In this document: one piece after another, positions 16,694 through 25,458 of the stretch
Layout: each line of letters starts with the position of its first letter
How positions within the stretch are numbered: the stretch's first letter is position 1
Source: Arthrobacter sp. Y81
GTDB taxonomy: Bacteria > Actinomycetota > Actinomycetes > Actinomycetales > Micrococcaceae
Reading direction: 5' to 3'
NCBI RefSeq assembly: GCF_002929335.1
Contig: NZ_PJIL01000020.1
Coordinates: 1 to 64,000, forward strand
DNA: 64,000 nucleotides
Notes under the pieces: generated by a model
What the model was told of the DNA's origin: nothing
Databases searched by the model: none
The model's input: only the letters and a program-made list of their open reading frames with translations
Program-made: the position numbers and the translations under genes

Positions 16694-17548
16694 ATGCGCG
16701 AACTCCAGGCCAGCATCATTGAAGAAATGGGCGTCCAGCCCCGGATCGACCCCGCCGGGGAGGTGCGCAAACGCGTCACGTTCCTGAAGGAATACCTCAA
16801 GGCAACGCACACCAAGGGCTTCGTCCTGGGCATCTCCGGAGGCCTTGATTCGTCGCTCGCGGGCCGGCTGGCCCAGCTTGCCGTCGAAGAACTCGCGGCC
16901 GACGGCGTCGAAGCCAACTTCGTGGCGGTCCGCCTGCCCTACGGCGTGCAGCACGACGAGGACGACGCCCAGGCCGCCCTCGACTTCATCCAGGCCAAGA
17001 CGGAGTGGACCTTCAACATCTCCGCGGCAGTGGACGGCTTCGAGGAAGAGTTCGAGAAGACCGTGGGCAACGGGATCTCCGACTTCCACAAGGGCAACAC
17101 CAAGGCCCGCACCCGCATGATCGCGCAGTACGCCCTCGCCGGCGAGCACAACTACCTGGTCATCGGAACCGACCACGGCGCCGAGTCCGTCACGGGCTTC
17201 TTCACCAAGTACGGCGACGGCGGCGCGGACATCCTGCCGCTGTTCGGGCTGAACAAGCGCCAGAACCGGGCACTCCTCGCCGAGCTCGGCGCCCCCGCCC
17301 GGATCTGGGAGAAGGTCCCCACGGCCGACCTCCTCGACGGCAAGCCGGGTCGCACGGACGAAGACGAGCTTGGCATCAGCTACGACCAGATCGACGACTA
17401 CCTCGAAGGCCGGGAGGTCCCGGACGCCGTGGCCGAATCCATCGAGCAGAAATACCTCCGCACCCGTCACAAGCGCACGGTCCCGGTCACCATCTTCGAC
17501 ACCTGGTGGAAGGGCCAAGGCCCTGAGGAGCCCCGGGTCGGGCTGTAG
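16694..17548 (+). CDS. nadE: Ammonia-dependent NAD+ synthetase
   Basis: 284-residue NadE of the N-type ATP pyrophosphatase family, making NAD+ from deamido-NAD+, ATP and NH3. The PP-loop [13 protein letters not shown] is at residues 45-57. Other family blocks are [60 protein letters not shown] and [18 protein letters not shown]. The fused glutaminase domain of large NadE is absent, so it uses ammonia. ATG 16694 is chosen over an in-frame TTG at 16667. Transcribed alone from a likely leaderless promoter. Confidence 0.95.
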   Translation: MRELQASIIEEMGVQPRIDPAGEVRKRVTFLKEYLKATHTKGFVLGISGGLDSSLAGRLAQLAVEELAADGVEANFVAVRLPYGVQHDEDDAQAALDFIQAKTEWTFNISAAVDGFEEEFEKTVGNGISDFHKGNTKARTRMIAQYALAGEHNYLVIGTDHGAESVTGFFTKYGDGGADILPLFGLNKRQNRALLAELGAPARIWEKVPTADLLDGKPGRTDEDELGISYDQIDDYLEGREVPDAVAESIEQKYLRTRHKRTVPVTIFDTWWKGQGPEEPRVGL

Positions 17549-17561
17549 GCCTGCAGGCCGA

Positions 17562-17650
17562 ACCGGGGCACTTTGAGCCCGGCTGGACCGATTCGGCCCC
17601 AAACGCCGGCGTGTCCGTGTCAAAGTGCCCCATGACGGCCGGGCATCAAG
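17562..17650. repeat. 89-bp intergenic repeat, copy A
   Basis: This element begins 14 bp after the nadE stop. It contains a perfect 12-bp inverted repeat, GGGGCACTTTGA (17565-17576) against TCAAAGTGCCCC (17620-17631), enclosing a GC-rich hairpin-prone core. A second copy, about 80% identical by eye and in the same orientation, is at 17829-17918. Confidence 0.75.
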
Positions 17651-17663
17651 TCGGCGCCTCCAA

Positions 17664-17760
17664 CTATGGAATCAGCACGAGCTTGCCCCGGACGTGGCCC
17701 CCGCGGCTGAGGCCCACCTGGACCAGGGCAGAATACGCCGCGGCGCCCGTGTTGCCAGCA
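17664..17760 (-). pseudogene. C-terminal remnant of an MDR-type alcohol/quinone dehydrogenase
   Basis: On the minus strand the last codons before the stop at 17664 read ALVQVGLSRGGHVRGKLVLIP. This resembles the C-terminal HxRGKxVL end of medium-chain zinc-alcohol/quinone dehydrogenases. Upstream the frame loses any resemblance and runs into repeat copy B. It is probably a decayed gene end trapped between the two repeats. Short similarity only, judged by eye. Confidence 0.4.
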
Positions 17761-17828
17761 TCTTGCACTTCGGAGGTGGGCTCAAGCGCCTGAAGTTGGG
17801 TGGACTTGGCAGATCGAGCCGCGGCCGG

Positions 17829-17918
17829 ACCGGGGCACTTTGAGCCTTGGTTGGCCCGTTTCGGCCTCAATTGCCGGCGCGTCCGTGTCGAAGTGCCCCG
17901 TGACGGCCGGGCACCAAG
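17829..17918. repeat. 90-bp intergenic repeat, copy B
   Basis: Same element as 17562-17650. It has GGGGCACTTTGA (17832-17843) against TCGAAGTGCCCC (17888-17899), one mismatch in 12 bp. It ends 7 bp beyond the iclR stop. The two copies thus sit at the 3' ends of nadE and iclR and flank a decayed gene fragment. Confidence 0.75.
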
Positions 17919-17925
17919 GCGATGC

Positions 17926-18708
17926 TCAGGCCCCTGGCGGGCGATTGAGCAGCGTGGAGATCCGGTGTGCTTCCTCCATCAGGAGACGGCCCAGGGTCTC
18001 CTGCCGTTCGCCCCGGAACCGAGGCTCGATCCCGGTCAGCGACAACGCCCAGGCCGGACGTCCGCGCTGGTCGAAAACCGCTGCACCCATGCCCCAACTG
18101 CCCTCGAGGACCAGACCGGGATTGACCGAGTAGCCCGCCTGCCGGGTCTTTGCCAGGTTCTCCCGGACGAGGGCCTCGGTGTGCGCCGCGGCGAAGGTGC
18201 CGGCGTGGGCGGTCCAGCCGGCGAGCAGTTCCTCCTGTTCAGCTTCGGGCAGGAACGCCATGATCGCAGTTCCGGCGGACGCCACCCCCAACGGAAACCG
18301 GACGCCCTCGTGCAGCACAAAGGAGCGCACCGGGAAGCTGCCTTCCTCCCGGAGCAGGCACACTGTTTCCGCTCCGCGGCGGATGGAGAAGAAGGCACTT
18401 TCACCGGTCTCCTCGGCGAGCCGGCGCAGGCTGGGCCGGGCAATGTCCTCCAGCGGAAAGCGGGCGGAGGCAACGGAACCCATCAGCAGGATTTCCGGGC
18501 CCAGCACCCAGTTGCCGCTCTGCGGTTCCTGGTCCAGTAGCCCCTCCGAAGCCAGTGAGGAAAGCAGCCGGTGCACTGTGGGGCGGGTGAGCCCGGATTC
18601 CCTGACGAGTTCCACAAGCGGGGAACCTTCCGGTTTCCGTCCGACAATGCGCAGCAGGGACGCGACGCGGCTGACGACTTGTGCGCCCTGGACCGGTAAT
18701 GAACACAT
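17926..18708 (-). CDS. IclR-family transcriptional regulator
   Basis: 260-residue IclR protein. The N-terminal winged HTH includes SPLVELVRESGLTRPTVHRL (about residues 29-48) and LLDQEPQSGNWVLGPEIL. The effector domain contains ETGESAFFSIRRGAETVCLL and the C-terminal AALSLTGI-like strand. Divergent from the CoA-transferase operon. Two palindromes with TCCA/TGGA arms lie in the shared promoter region, so it probably controls those genes and itself. IclR proteins often respond to aromatic or short-chain acids; acetoacetate is a plausible effector here, but this is inference. Confidence 0.88.
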   Translation of the reverse strand: MCSLPVQGAQVVSRVASLLRIVGRKPEGSPLVELVRESGLTRPTVHRLLSSLASEGLLDQEPQSGNWVLGPEILLMGSVASARFPLEDIARPSLRRLAEETGESAFFSIRRGAETVCLLREEGSFPVRSFVLHEGVRFPLGVASAGTAIMAFLPEAEQEELLAGWTAHAGTFAAAHTEALVRENLAKTRQAGYSVNPGLVLEGSWGMGAAVFDQRGRPAWALSLTGIEPRFRGERQETLGRLLMEEAHRISTLLNRPPGA

Positions 18709-18747
18709 CTTTTTTCCTCGGACTTTGCGTTAGATCCATCTAAACCA

Positions 18748-18760
18748 TCCATATTATGGA
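18748..18760. promoter_or_regulatory. Palindromic operator candidate near the iclR start
   Basis: TCCATATTATGGA is a perfect 13-bp palindrome 40 bp upstream of the iclR start codon. It shares its TCCA/TGGA arms with the site at 18868. Candidate autoregulatory IclR site. Confidence 0.5.
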
Positions 18761-18819
18761 CACTCACCATCCTACCGTCCACACTGTAAAAATGCCGTCT
18801 TTTGGACCAAAATCAACCA

Positions 18820-18849
18820 TTGACAGTGCCCATTTCGGAACCGTAGGCT
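18820..18849 (+). promoter_or_regulatory. Promoter of the CoA-transferase/thiolase operon
   Basis: TTGACA (18820-18825) and TAGGCT (18844-18849) are spaced by 18 bp, about 60 bp upstream of the first gene. This is a good sigma-70-type promoter. Confidence 0.55.
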
Positions 18850-18867
18850 CCAACAGCAGAGGAACAG

Positions 18868-18880
18868 TCCACAAAGTGGA
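18868..18880. promoter_or_regulatory. Palindromic operator candidate downstream of the -10 box
   Basis: TCCACAAAGTGGA has perfect 5-bp arms. It lies 18 bp downstream of the -10 box, between the expected transcription start and the first gene, where a bound IclR repressor would block elongation or initiation. Confidence 0.45.
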
Positions 18881-18909
18881 TTGCGTCAAGAGCTCAATGA
18901 GGAGATGCA

Positions 18910-19629
18910 ATGTCAAAGGTGAAATCCGGTGCGGCTGCCGCACTGCAGGACGTGCTGCAGGACGGCATGACGCTGGCCGTCGGAGGCTTCGGGCTCAGCG
19001 GCATCCCGGCGGACCTGATCGAGGCCGTCCGCGATTCCGGCGTCAAGGACCTCACGGTCGTCTCCAACAACATGGGCGTGGACGGCAAGGGCCTCGGTGT
19101 GCTGATCGAGGCAGGCCAGGTCCGCAAGGTCATCGCCTCCTACGTGGGCGAGAACAAGCTCTTCGCCGAGCAGTACCTCGCCGGCAAGCTGGAGGTGGAG
19201 TTCACCCCTCAGGGCACCCTGGCCGAGCGCCTCCGCGCCGGCGGAGCCGGCATCCCGGCCTTCTACACCAAGACCGGTGTTGGCACGCTCGTCGCCGAGG
19301 GCAAGCCGCTAGCCGAGTTCGACGGCGAAACGTACGTCCAGGAGCGCGCCATCAAGGCCGACGTCGCCCTGGTCCACGCCCACACCGCGGACACCGACGG
19401 CAACTTGATCTACCGCTTCACCGCCCGGAACTTCAACCCAGTGGTGGCCACGGCAGGCGCCGTAACCATCGCCGAAGCGGAAGTCATCGTGGAACCGGGC
19501 GCGCTGGATCCCAACCACATCGTCACCCCCGGCGTCTACGTCCAGCACCTGGTGCAGGCCAGCGGCCGGGTCAAGGACATCGAACAGCGCACGGTCCGCC
19601 CCCGCGCCTCGGAGCCCGTTCCGGCCTAG
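18910..19629 (+). CDS. 3-oxoacid CoA-transferase subunit A
   Basis: 239-residue alpha subunit of a family I CoA-transferase (ScoA/AtoD/PcaI-like). The family signature [13 protein letters not shown] lies near residue 25, followed by [14 protein letters not shown] and the GAGIPAFYT segment. GAGGAG precedes the ATG. With subunit B it moves CoA from succinyl-CoA to a 3-oxoacid. Beside an acetone-carboxylase-type locus and a thiolase, acetoacetate is the likely acceptor; a 3-oxoadipate role (pcaI) is the main alternative. Confidence 0.88.
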   Translation: MSKVKSGAAAALQDVLQDGMTLAVGGFGLSGIPADLIEAVRDSGVKDLTVVSNNMGVDGKGLGVLIEAGQVRKVIASYVGENKLFAEQYLAGKLEVEFTPQGTLAERLRAGGAGIPAFYTKTGVGTLVAEGKPLAEFDGETYVQERAIKADVALVHAHTADTDGNLIYRFTARNFNPVVATAGAVTIAEAEVIVEPGALDPNHIVTPGVYVQHLVQASGRVKDIEQRTVRPRASEPVPA

Positions 19630-19688
19630 CCCCACCAAGCGCGAACGAACACTTAAGCCCCCAACTTTTGAACCCCAAGGAGAACCCC

Positions 19689-20375
19689 ATGGCTTGGACC
19701 AGGGATGAAATGGCTGCCATCGCGGCCGAAGAACTCAACGACGGCGACTACGTCAACCTCGGCATCGGCATCCCCACGCTGGTCGCCAACAACCTGCCCG
19801 AGGGCGTGCGCGTGGTCCTGCAGAGCGAGAACGGCCTGCTCGGCATGGGCCCTTTCCCCTATGAGGGCGAGGAAGACGCAGACCTCATCAACGCCGGAAA
19901 GCAGACTGTCACGGTCCTGCCCGGCGGCAGCATCTTCGACTCCGCCACGTCCTTCGGCATGATCCGCGGCGGCCACGTCAAGGTCGCCATCCTGGGCGCC
20001 ATGCAGGTCTCGGGCAGCGGCGACCTCGCCAACTGGACCATCCCCGGCAAGATGGTCAAGGGCATGGGCGGCGCCATGGACCTCGTCGCCGGGACCCCGC
20101 GCGTTGTGGTCCTCACCGAACACAACGCCAAGGACGGCACCGCCAAGATCGTCAGGGAGTGCACCCTCCCGCTAACCGGTCTGAGCTGCGTGGACAGGAT
20201 CATCAGCGACCTCGCTGTTTTTGACTTGGAAAAGTCCGACGGCGCCCGGCAGCTCACGCTGACCCGCCTCGCCCCGGGCGTCACCGTGGAGGAACTTCGC
20301 GGGAAAACCGAAGCCCGCTTCGACGTCGCCACGTCCCTGAACGCAACCCCCACCCTTGAAGGAGCCATAGCATGA
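19689..20375 (+). CDS. 3-oxoacid CoA-transferase subunit B
   Basis: 228-residue beta subunit. The catalytic glutamate that forms the acyl-CoA thioester is in [14 protein letters not shown] (Glu47). Also typical are [30 protein letters not shown] and MGGAMDLV. The ATG at 19689 has AAGGAG upstream. The frame is open far to the left (to 18756), but that part is shadow over subunit A. The stop overlaps the thiolase start as ATGA. Confidence 0.9.
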   Translation: MAWTRDEMAAIAAEELNDGDYVNLGIGIPTLVANNLPEGVRVVLQSENGLLGMGPFPYEGEEDADLINAGKQTVTVLPGGSIFDSATSFGMIRGGHVKVAILGAMQVSGSGDLANWTIPGKMVKGMGGAMDLVAGTPRVVVLTEHNAKDGTAKIVRECTLPLTGLSCVDRIISDLAVFDLEKSDGARQLTLTRLAPGVTVEELRGKTEARFDVATSLNATPTLEGAIA

Positions 20376-21556
20376 GCCTGCGCGAACAGTTCGGAAAAGA
20401 TGTCCTACTCACCGGCTGGGGCCACAGCCGCTTCGGCAAACTCACTGACGAGACCCTCGAGTCCCTGATCGTCCAAGTGGCCACCGAGGCCATCGGCAAC
20501 GCCGGGATTGAGCCCGGCCAGATCGATGAGATCTACCTCGGCCAGTTCAATTCCGGCATGATGCCGCTGGCCTTCCCCTCGTCGCTCGCGCTGCAGGTGT
20601 CCGATCAGCTGGCCAACGTGCCCTCCACCCGCGTGGAAAACGCCTGCGCGTCCGGCTCGGCCGCATTCCAGCAGGGCACGAAGTCGCTGCTGGCAGGCAC
20701 CGCCAAGACCGTGCTCGTCATCGGCGCCGAGAAGATGACCCACGCCGGCGCCGACGTTGTGGGCTCGGCCCTGCTGGGCGCGGATTACGACATGGCCGGC
20801 AAGGCCTCCACCACCGGCTTCACTGGCCTCTTCGCCGAAGTGGCCAAGCACTACGAGAAGCGCTACGGCCCTGTCAGCGACATCCTGGGCACCATCGCCG
20901 CGAAGAACCACCGCAACGGCGTGGACAACCCCTACGCGCAGCTCCGCAAGGACCTCGGCGAGGAGTTCTGCCGCACGGTCTCGGACAAGAACCCGATGGT
21001 GGCCGATCCGCTGCGCCGCACCGACTGCTCCCCCGTGTCCGACGGCGCCGCCGCCGTCGTGCTGTCTGCCTCACCGACCGGCGGGGCCACTGCGCCGGTG
21101 CGCCTGGCGGGGTTCGGCCACGCGAACGACTTCTTCCCCGCCGAACGGCGCGACCCCACCGAATTCGCCGCCACGCGGGCCTCCTGGCAGCGGGCGCTGG
21201 GGATGGCCGGCGTCGGACTGGAGGACCTGGACTTCGCCGAGGTGCACGACTGCTTCACCATCGCCGAACTGCTCATGTACGAGGCCATGGGCCTGACCGA
21301 ACCCGGCGAAGGCGCCCGTGCCCTGGCGGAAGGCTGGGTGTTCAAGGACGGCAAGCTGCCCGTCAACGTCTCGGGCGGTCTCAAGGCCAAGGGCCACCCC
21401 GTCGGCGCCACCGGCGTGTCCCAGCACGTCATCGCGGCAATGCAGCTCACCGGCACCGCAGGCGGCATGCAGCTCGCCAATCCCCGCCGCGCTGCAGTGC
21501 AGAACATGGGCGGCGTGGGCATCGCGAACTACGTCAGCGTGCTCGAAGCGGTCTAG
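20372..21556 (+). CDS. Thiolase / acetyl-CoA acetyltransferase (SCP-x-like class)
   Basis: 394-residue thiolase. The nucleophile is Cys92 in [13 protein letters not shown]. The HDCF box ([15 protein letters not shown]) and the C-terminal [14 protein letters not shown], with catalytic His, are present. The HDCF box places it with the SCP-x/thiolase-like acyltransferases rather than classic AtoB. Translationally coupled to the CoA-transferase. The expected role is thiolytic cleavage of acetoacetyl-CoA to two acetyl-CoA; a branched or longer 3-ketoacyl-CoA is possible. Confidence 0.85.
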   Translation: MSLREQFGKDVLLTGWGHSRFGKLTDETLESLIVQVATEAIGNAGIEPGQIDEIYLGQFNSGMMPLAFPSSLALQVSDQLANVPSTRVENACASGSAAFQQGTKSLLAGTAKTVLVIGAEKMTHAGADVVGSALLGADYDMAGKASTTGFTGLFAEVAKHYEKRYGPVSDILGTIAAKNHRNGVDNPYAQLRKDLGEEFCRTVSDKNPMVADPLRRTDCSPVSDGAAAVVLSASPTGGATAPVRLAGFGHANDFFPAERRDPTEFAATRASWQRALGMAGVGLEDLDFAEVHDCFTIAELLMYEAMGLTEPGEGARALAEGWVFKDGKLPVNVSGGLKAKGHPVGATGVSQHVIAAMQLTGTAGGMQLANPRRAAVQNMGGVGIANYVSVLEAV

Positions 21557-21694
21557 GAAAAGCCAACGCGGGGGCCGGGAACCGCCGGGAGGAGCAGGCA
21601 GAGGTCACCACTGTCTTTGATCCCGCGGTTCCCATAGGATTTCAGAGGGCCAAATGCATTTCCCGGCAACCGCCGGACCACAAGGAGGTGGCGG

Positions 21695-24505
21695 ATGCCG
21701 ACAGGACCACCCAGTGCGTCAAGCAAGTTCCGCGCACCCGAGCCGGTTGGCCAGTGGGTTCACCGCGCGCGGCTGACCGAGATGCTCCACTCGGACCGGA
21801 AACGGCGGCTCGCGCTGATCCACGCCCCGGCCGGTTTCGGCAAGTCGACCCTTGCAGCCCAATGGATGGAAAACTTGGCGTCCCAGGGCCTCGTGACTGT
21901 CTGGTTGTCCTTGGACCGGGACGACAACAACACCATCTGGTTCCTTTCCCATCTGCTTCAGGCAATCCGCAAAGCCCGGCCCGGATTCGAGGAGGAACTC
22001 CAGCAGCTGCTGGAGGAGCGGCCCGACGACGCTGAGCAGTACGTGGTTCCCGCCCTCATCAACGCCATCGATGAGGGCGGCCAGGACATCGTCATCACCC
22101 TGGATGACTGGCACCTGGTCACGGAGCCCAGAACCAGGACTGTGGTGGAACGGCTGCTGGATGCCGGCGGCTCACATCTGTCCTTCATCATCACCAGCCG
22201 CAACCGATCGGGCCTGCCACTTGGCCGGCTGATGGTGCGGGACCAGCTGCTCGAAGTGGACGCGGTCGCGCTGAGGTTCGATGAAACGGAATCCCAGGAC
22301 TTCCTGGTCGGCATCAACCGGCTCGATCTGGATGCGGGGGACGTGGCCAGCCTGCACCGGACCACTGAGGGATGGATCGCCGCGCTGCAACTGGTCTCCC
22401 TGTCCCTGAGGGACCACCGCGAGGCCTCCGAACTGATCGAACGGCTCTCCGGCAGGCACGCGTCCATCGGTGAATATCTGGCCGAAAACGTCCTCGACAC
22501 CCTTGACCCCGAAACACTCGATTTCCTCCTGATGACGTCGGTTCCGGAACGGCTGTGCGCAGGACTGGCGTCCGCCCTCTCGGGGGTGGAACTGGGCCAG
22601 GCAATGCTGGAGAGGATCCAGGCGCAGGATCTTTTCCTGCAGCCGCTGGACGACGACGGCACCTGGTACCGCTACCACCATCTGTTTGAGGACTACCTGC
22701 GCCGCCGCCTGGAGCGCGATTACCCGGGCCGGACCAAGGAACTGAACCTGATCGCGGCACGCTGGTATTCGGAAAACGGATTCCCCAGTGACGCGGTAGA
22801 CCATGCCCTCGCTGCCGGCGACGTTAATCTCGCAGCGGAGATCGTCGAATTCCGCGCCATGTGGCTGGTGGAACACTCCAGCATGTCCACCCTGTTGGCT
22901 CTTGTCGCCAAGATCCCGGCAGACCATGTGGCCGGACAAGCCCGGCTCCAGACGGCGATAGCGTGGGCCCACACACTGCTCCACCAATCGGCAGCGGCGC
23001 AGAGCGCCTTGGACCGGGCCGAAGCCGTGATGCCCGCCGATGCGACCCTGACCGAACACGACCGCTTTGAACTGGGCGTCGAAGGGCTCGTTGTTCAGAG
23101 CTGCATCGACATGTACAGCGACAGAGTGAACCACGTGGACGAACTGGACGAGAAGTGCTTCGCCCACGCGGACCTGCTCCGGCCCTGGATCGTCTCGGTG
23201 GCAGCGAACGTGTCAACGTTCAAGAAAATCCACGACGGCGGGTACCCGCTCGCCTTGGAACAACAGCGCTGGGCCGCGAAGTTCCACGGCCTCACCTCGG
23301 GACCCTTCAGTGGCGTGTACGGACATTGTTTCGCGGGCCTTGCCGCCTACTCCCTGCTCGATCTGGACAGCGTGGACCAGCACTTCACCGCGGCCGTGGA
23401 ACTGGGCAGGCGCAAGGCAGGGCGATATTCGCATGCGGCGCGGCTGGCGGGAGCGATGATGGGCCAGCTCCTGTATGAACGCGGAGAACTCGACAAAGCC
23501 GAGAAGCTGCTGGAAGAGACCCGCGAGCTGGGCTCCGAAGGCGGGGTGGTGGACTTCATGTTGTCCACATACGGGACGCTGGCAAGGATAAAAGCACTCC
23601 GGGGGGACACTCCGCGGGCCCGGGAAATACTCGATGAAGGCGATCTGGTGGCCGACAGCCTCGGCCTGGACCGGCTCAAACTGGTCATGAACCTGGAACG
23701 CGTGCAGTTGGGAATCAGCCCCCGGACCGTCGACGCGGAACCCCGCGGTGCCGTATTTGGCGAGGTTGTTGCCCAGGAAACGGCGGACACCACCGGACCA
23801 CGGCTGGAAGGGCTGGCCGAGGCCCGGCACCAGATCCAGCTGGCCACGCAGCTGCGGTCCGCCATGGCTGACGCAGAGCACGAGGGCACGGACTCCACCA
23901 GCAAACTGGACACCGTGAAAGGCGCCCGCCACTTGCTGTCGCGGGCGGCAGCCTATTTAGGGCCGAGGGCAGAACTCAATGCCCGCATCCTGCTGGCCGT
24001 CGCGCTCGAACAGGCGGGGAACCGTAAGGAAGCCGAAACGACGCTCTGGCCAGCCTTGGAGACATGTTCCCGGCTGGGCCTGGTCCGACCTGTGCTCGAT
24101 GGCGGCGCAAGCTGCCTGGAGCTGGTCCGCGCCACCTCGGCAAGACTCCGGCGCGAGCCCGTCCCGGAGGGGAGCAGCCACGAGTTGCCGCGTTTCCTCA
24201 GTATCCTCATCCGGCTCGATTCCCAGGCCAGGACCAACCGCGATACCGGGTGGCCCGCAGAGGCCGCCCCTCCGACAACCGGCGCGGGCACCACCGTTCC
24301 GGAACCGGGCCTGTCGCAGCGCGAGCAAATGATCCTGCGCCTTGTCGAGAAAGAACGGTCCAACCGCGAAATCGCCCAGGAGCTCCATCTGGGCATCAAC
24401 ACCGTCAAGTGGTATCTCAAGAGCCTGTTCAATACTCTCGGCGTCAGTGACCGAAGGGCCTGTGTCATAGAGGCCCGACGCCGGCACCTGCTCCCGCTGA
24501 AGTAA
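21695..24505 (+). CDS. MalT-like LuxR-family ATP-dependent regulator (LAL)
   Basis: 936-residue STAND-type activator. The Walker A APAGFGKST is at residues 44-52 and the Walker B region is IVITLDDWHLV. A winged-helix/arm region follows, then a long alpha-helical TPR-like sensor (about 370-800). The C-terminal LuxR HTH (LSQREQMILRLVEKERSNRE, INTVKWYLKSLFNTLGV) spans about 873-930. It lies between the CoA-transferase/thiolase operon and the convergent carboxylase operon, so it is a good candidate activator for ketone-dependent induction. In Xanthobacter this role is filled by a sigma-54 activator, so regulation here would differ (inference). Confidence 0.85.
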   Translation: MPTGPPSASSKFRAPEPVGQWVHRARLTEMLHSDRKRRLALIHAPAGFGKSTLAAQWMENLASQGLVTVWLSLDRDDNNTIWFLSHLLQAIRKARPGFEEELQQLLEERPDDAEQYVVPALINAIDEGGQDIVITLDDWHLVTEPRTRTVVERLLDAGGSHLSFIITSRNRSGLPLGRLMVRDQLLEVDAVALRFDETESQDFLVGINRLDLDAGDVASLHRTTEGWIAALQLVSLSLRDHREASELIERLSGRHASIGEYLAENVLDTLDPETLDFLLMTSVPERLCAGLASALSGVELGQAMLERIQAQDLFLQPLDDDGTWYRYHHLFEDYLRRRLERDYPGRTKELNLIAARWYSENGFPSDAVDHALAAGDVNLAAEIVEFRAMWLVEHSSMSTLLALVAKIPADHVAGQARLQTAIAWAHTLLHQSAAAQSALDRAEAVMPADATLTEHDRFELGVEGLVVQSCIDMYSDRVNHVDELDEKCFAHADLLRPWIVSVAANVSTFKKIHDGGYPLALEQQRWAAKFHGLTSGPFSGVYGHCFAGLAAYSLLDLDSVDQHFTAAVELGRRKAGRYSHAARLAGAMMGQLLYERGELDKAEKLLEETRELGSEGGVVDFMLSTYGTLARIKALRGDTPRAREILDEGDLVADSLGLDRLKLVMNLERVQLGISPRTVDAEPRGAVFGEVVAQETADTTGPRLEGLAEARHQIQLATQLRSAMADAEHEGTDSTSKLDTVKGARHLLSRAAAYLGPRAELNARILLAVALEQAGNRKEAETTLWPALETCSRLGLVRPVLDGGASCLELVRATSARLRREPVPEGSSHELPRFLSILIRLDSQARTNRDTGWPAEAAPPTTGAGTTVPEPGLSQREQMILRLVEKERSNREIAQELHLGINTVKWYLKSLFNTLGVSDRRACVIEARRRHLLPLK

Positions 24506-24516
24506 CCAGGGGTCAG

Positions 24517-25338
24517 TTATCCCAGGGTTTCCAGCCTGGCGAGGACGCCCTCCGGCGAGGCGGCGCCGGGGATCTCGCCCAGGTAGAAGTCCCCGGCCGG
24601 GAGTTCGACGTCCGACTCCAGCCAGAACCCTGCAGGAATGTAGGCACCAACCGCAGCGTTCCCATGCAGGCGCGCCCGGTCGTCGTCGAGCTGCCCCAGC
24701 GTCCAACGGTAGTTGCCAGCCAGATTGGCAATCGGAGTGTAGGCCTCGAGCGGAACGTGCACGCCGCGGGACGCGTCGGCAGGCGTTCGGTTGTCCAGCA
24801 AAAGTCCCGCGACGGGCAGCCCCGCGAACGCCCGCAGCCAGTCACTGACATACATGGAGGCATTCTCGGCGTTGTCGGCGTCGAGGCCGCTGGTGTCATC
24901 CGCGCCCGAGAATCGGTGCGTTGCCATCAGCCACCTCATCGGCGACGGGATGCGCAGCACCACAGGCTGGCGGGCTGTCTTGGCGAACACGGTAACGAAG
25001 TCCAGCACCGACCGGTTGAGGTCCTCGTCCCCCAGCAAAGTCCTCAGCGCGAACCCCGTCCGGGACCTGGCCGCCATGGCGGTCTCGAGCCGGGTGTTGC
25101 CGGTCTGCAGGTGACCGTACAACCGGTCCAGGTCCAGGAGCGCCACGTCCGGCCGGAGCAGCCCCTGTGCCTGGGCGAAGAAAGCCGCATACGCCGTGGC
25201 GTTGTCCCAGGGGACGGGCCGGCCGCGAAGAATCACGGAAGCTGCGTACTCATGGTGGTCGAACACCACAGCTTTCGGTCGCCCGGACGGAGGGGAGGCA
25301 ACAACGTTGGCGAGGGTGGTGGCAGTGGAAGTGGTCAT
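24517..25338 (-). CDS. Uncharacterised protein, last gene of the carboxylase operon
   Basis: 273-residue soluble protein that I do not recognise. The start at ATG 25338 is favoured by GGAGAAAG 9 bp upstream; the frame is open to 25452. There is no signal peptide or membrane segment. Notable segments are PKAVVFDHHEYAASVILRGR near the N-terminus, PDVALLDLDRLYGHLQTGNT, PVVLRIPSPMRWLMATHRFS and VAGLLLDNRT. The pattern of alternating beta strands and helices would suit a TIM-barrel (MetE/UroD-like) fold, but that is only an impression. It follows the HyuB-like gene by 120 bp on the same strand, suggesting a role in assembly, activation or substrate supply of the carboxylase. Confidence 0.7.
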   Translation of the reverse strand: MTTSTATTLANVVASPPSGRPKAVVFDHHEYAASVILRGRPVPWDNATAYAAFFAQAQGLLRPDVALLDLDRLYGHLQTGNTRLETAMAARSRTGFALRTLLGDEDLNRSVLDFVTVFAKTARQPVVLRIPSPMRWLMATHRFSGADDTSGLDADNAENASMYVSDWLRAFAGLPVAGLLLDNRTPADASRGVHVPLEAYTPIANLAGNYRWTLGQLDDDRARLHGNAAVGAYIPAGFWLESDVELPAGDFYLGEIPGAASPEGVLARLETLG

Positions 25339-25458
25339 GACGTCTTTCTCCATACTGTGGCTGATAGCGGCCTTCAGCGCCGCACCGTCCTGGATGGGGA
25401 TGCGGCGCTGGAGGCTTCGTGAGTTGCTGCGCCCCGGATGGGGACGTGCCATAACGGG

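Larger units (their letters stand above)
17549..17925. other. 377-bp gap with two repeat copies and an MDR remnant
   Basis: The gap between nadE and iclR contains repeat copy A next to the nadE stop, a decayed C-terminal dehydrogenase fragment on the minus strand, and repeat copy B next to the iclR stop. No intact gene is visible. Confidence 0.7.

Noticed and set aside
15581-17623. 680-codon minus-strand frame across lacI and nadE
   Set aside because: It runs antisense over two well-supported genes and has no recognisable domain or start signal.
18756-19688. Long in-frame extension upstream of CoA-transferase subunit B
   Set aside because: It overlaps subunit A in another frame and is Arg/Gly-rich nonsense; the true start at 19689 has a strong ribosome-binding site.
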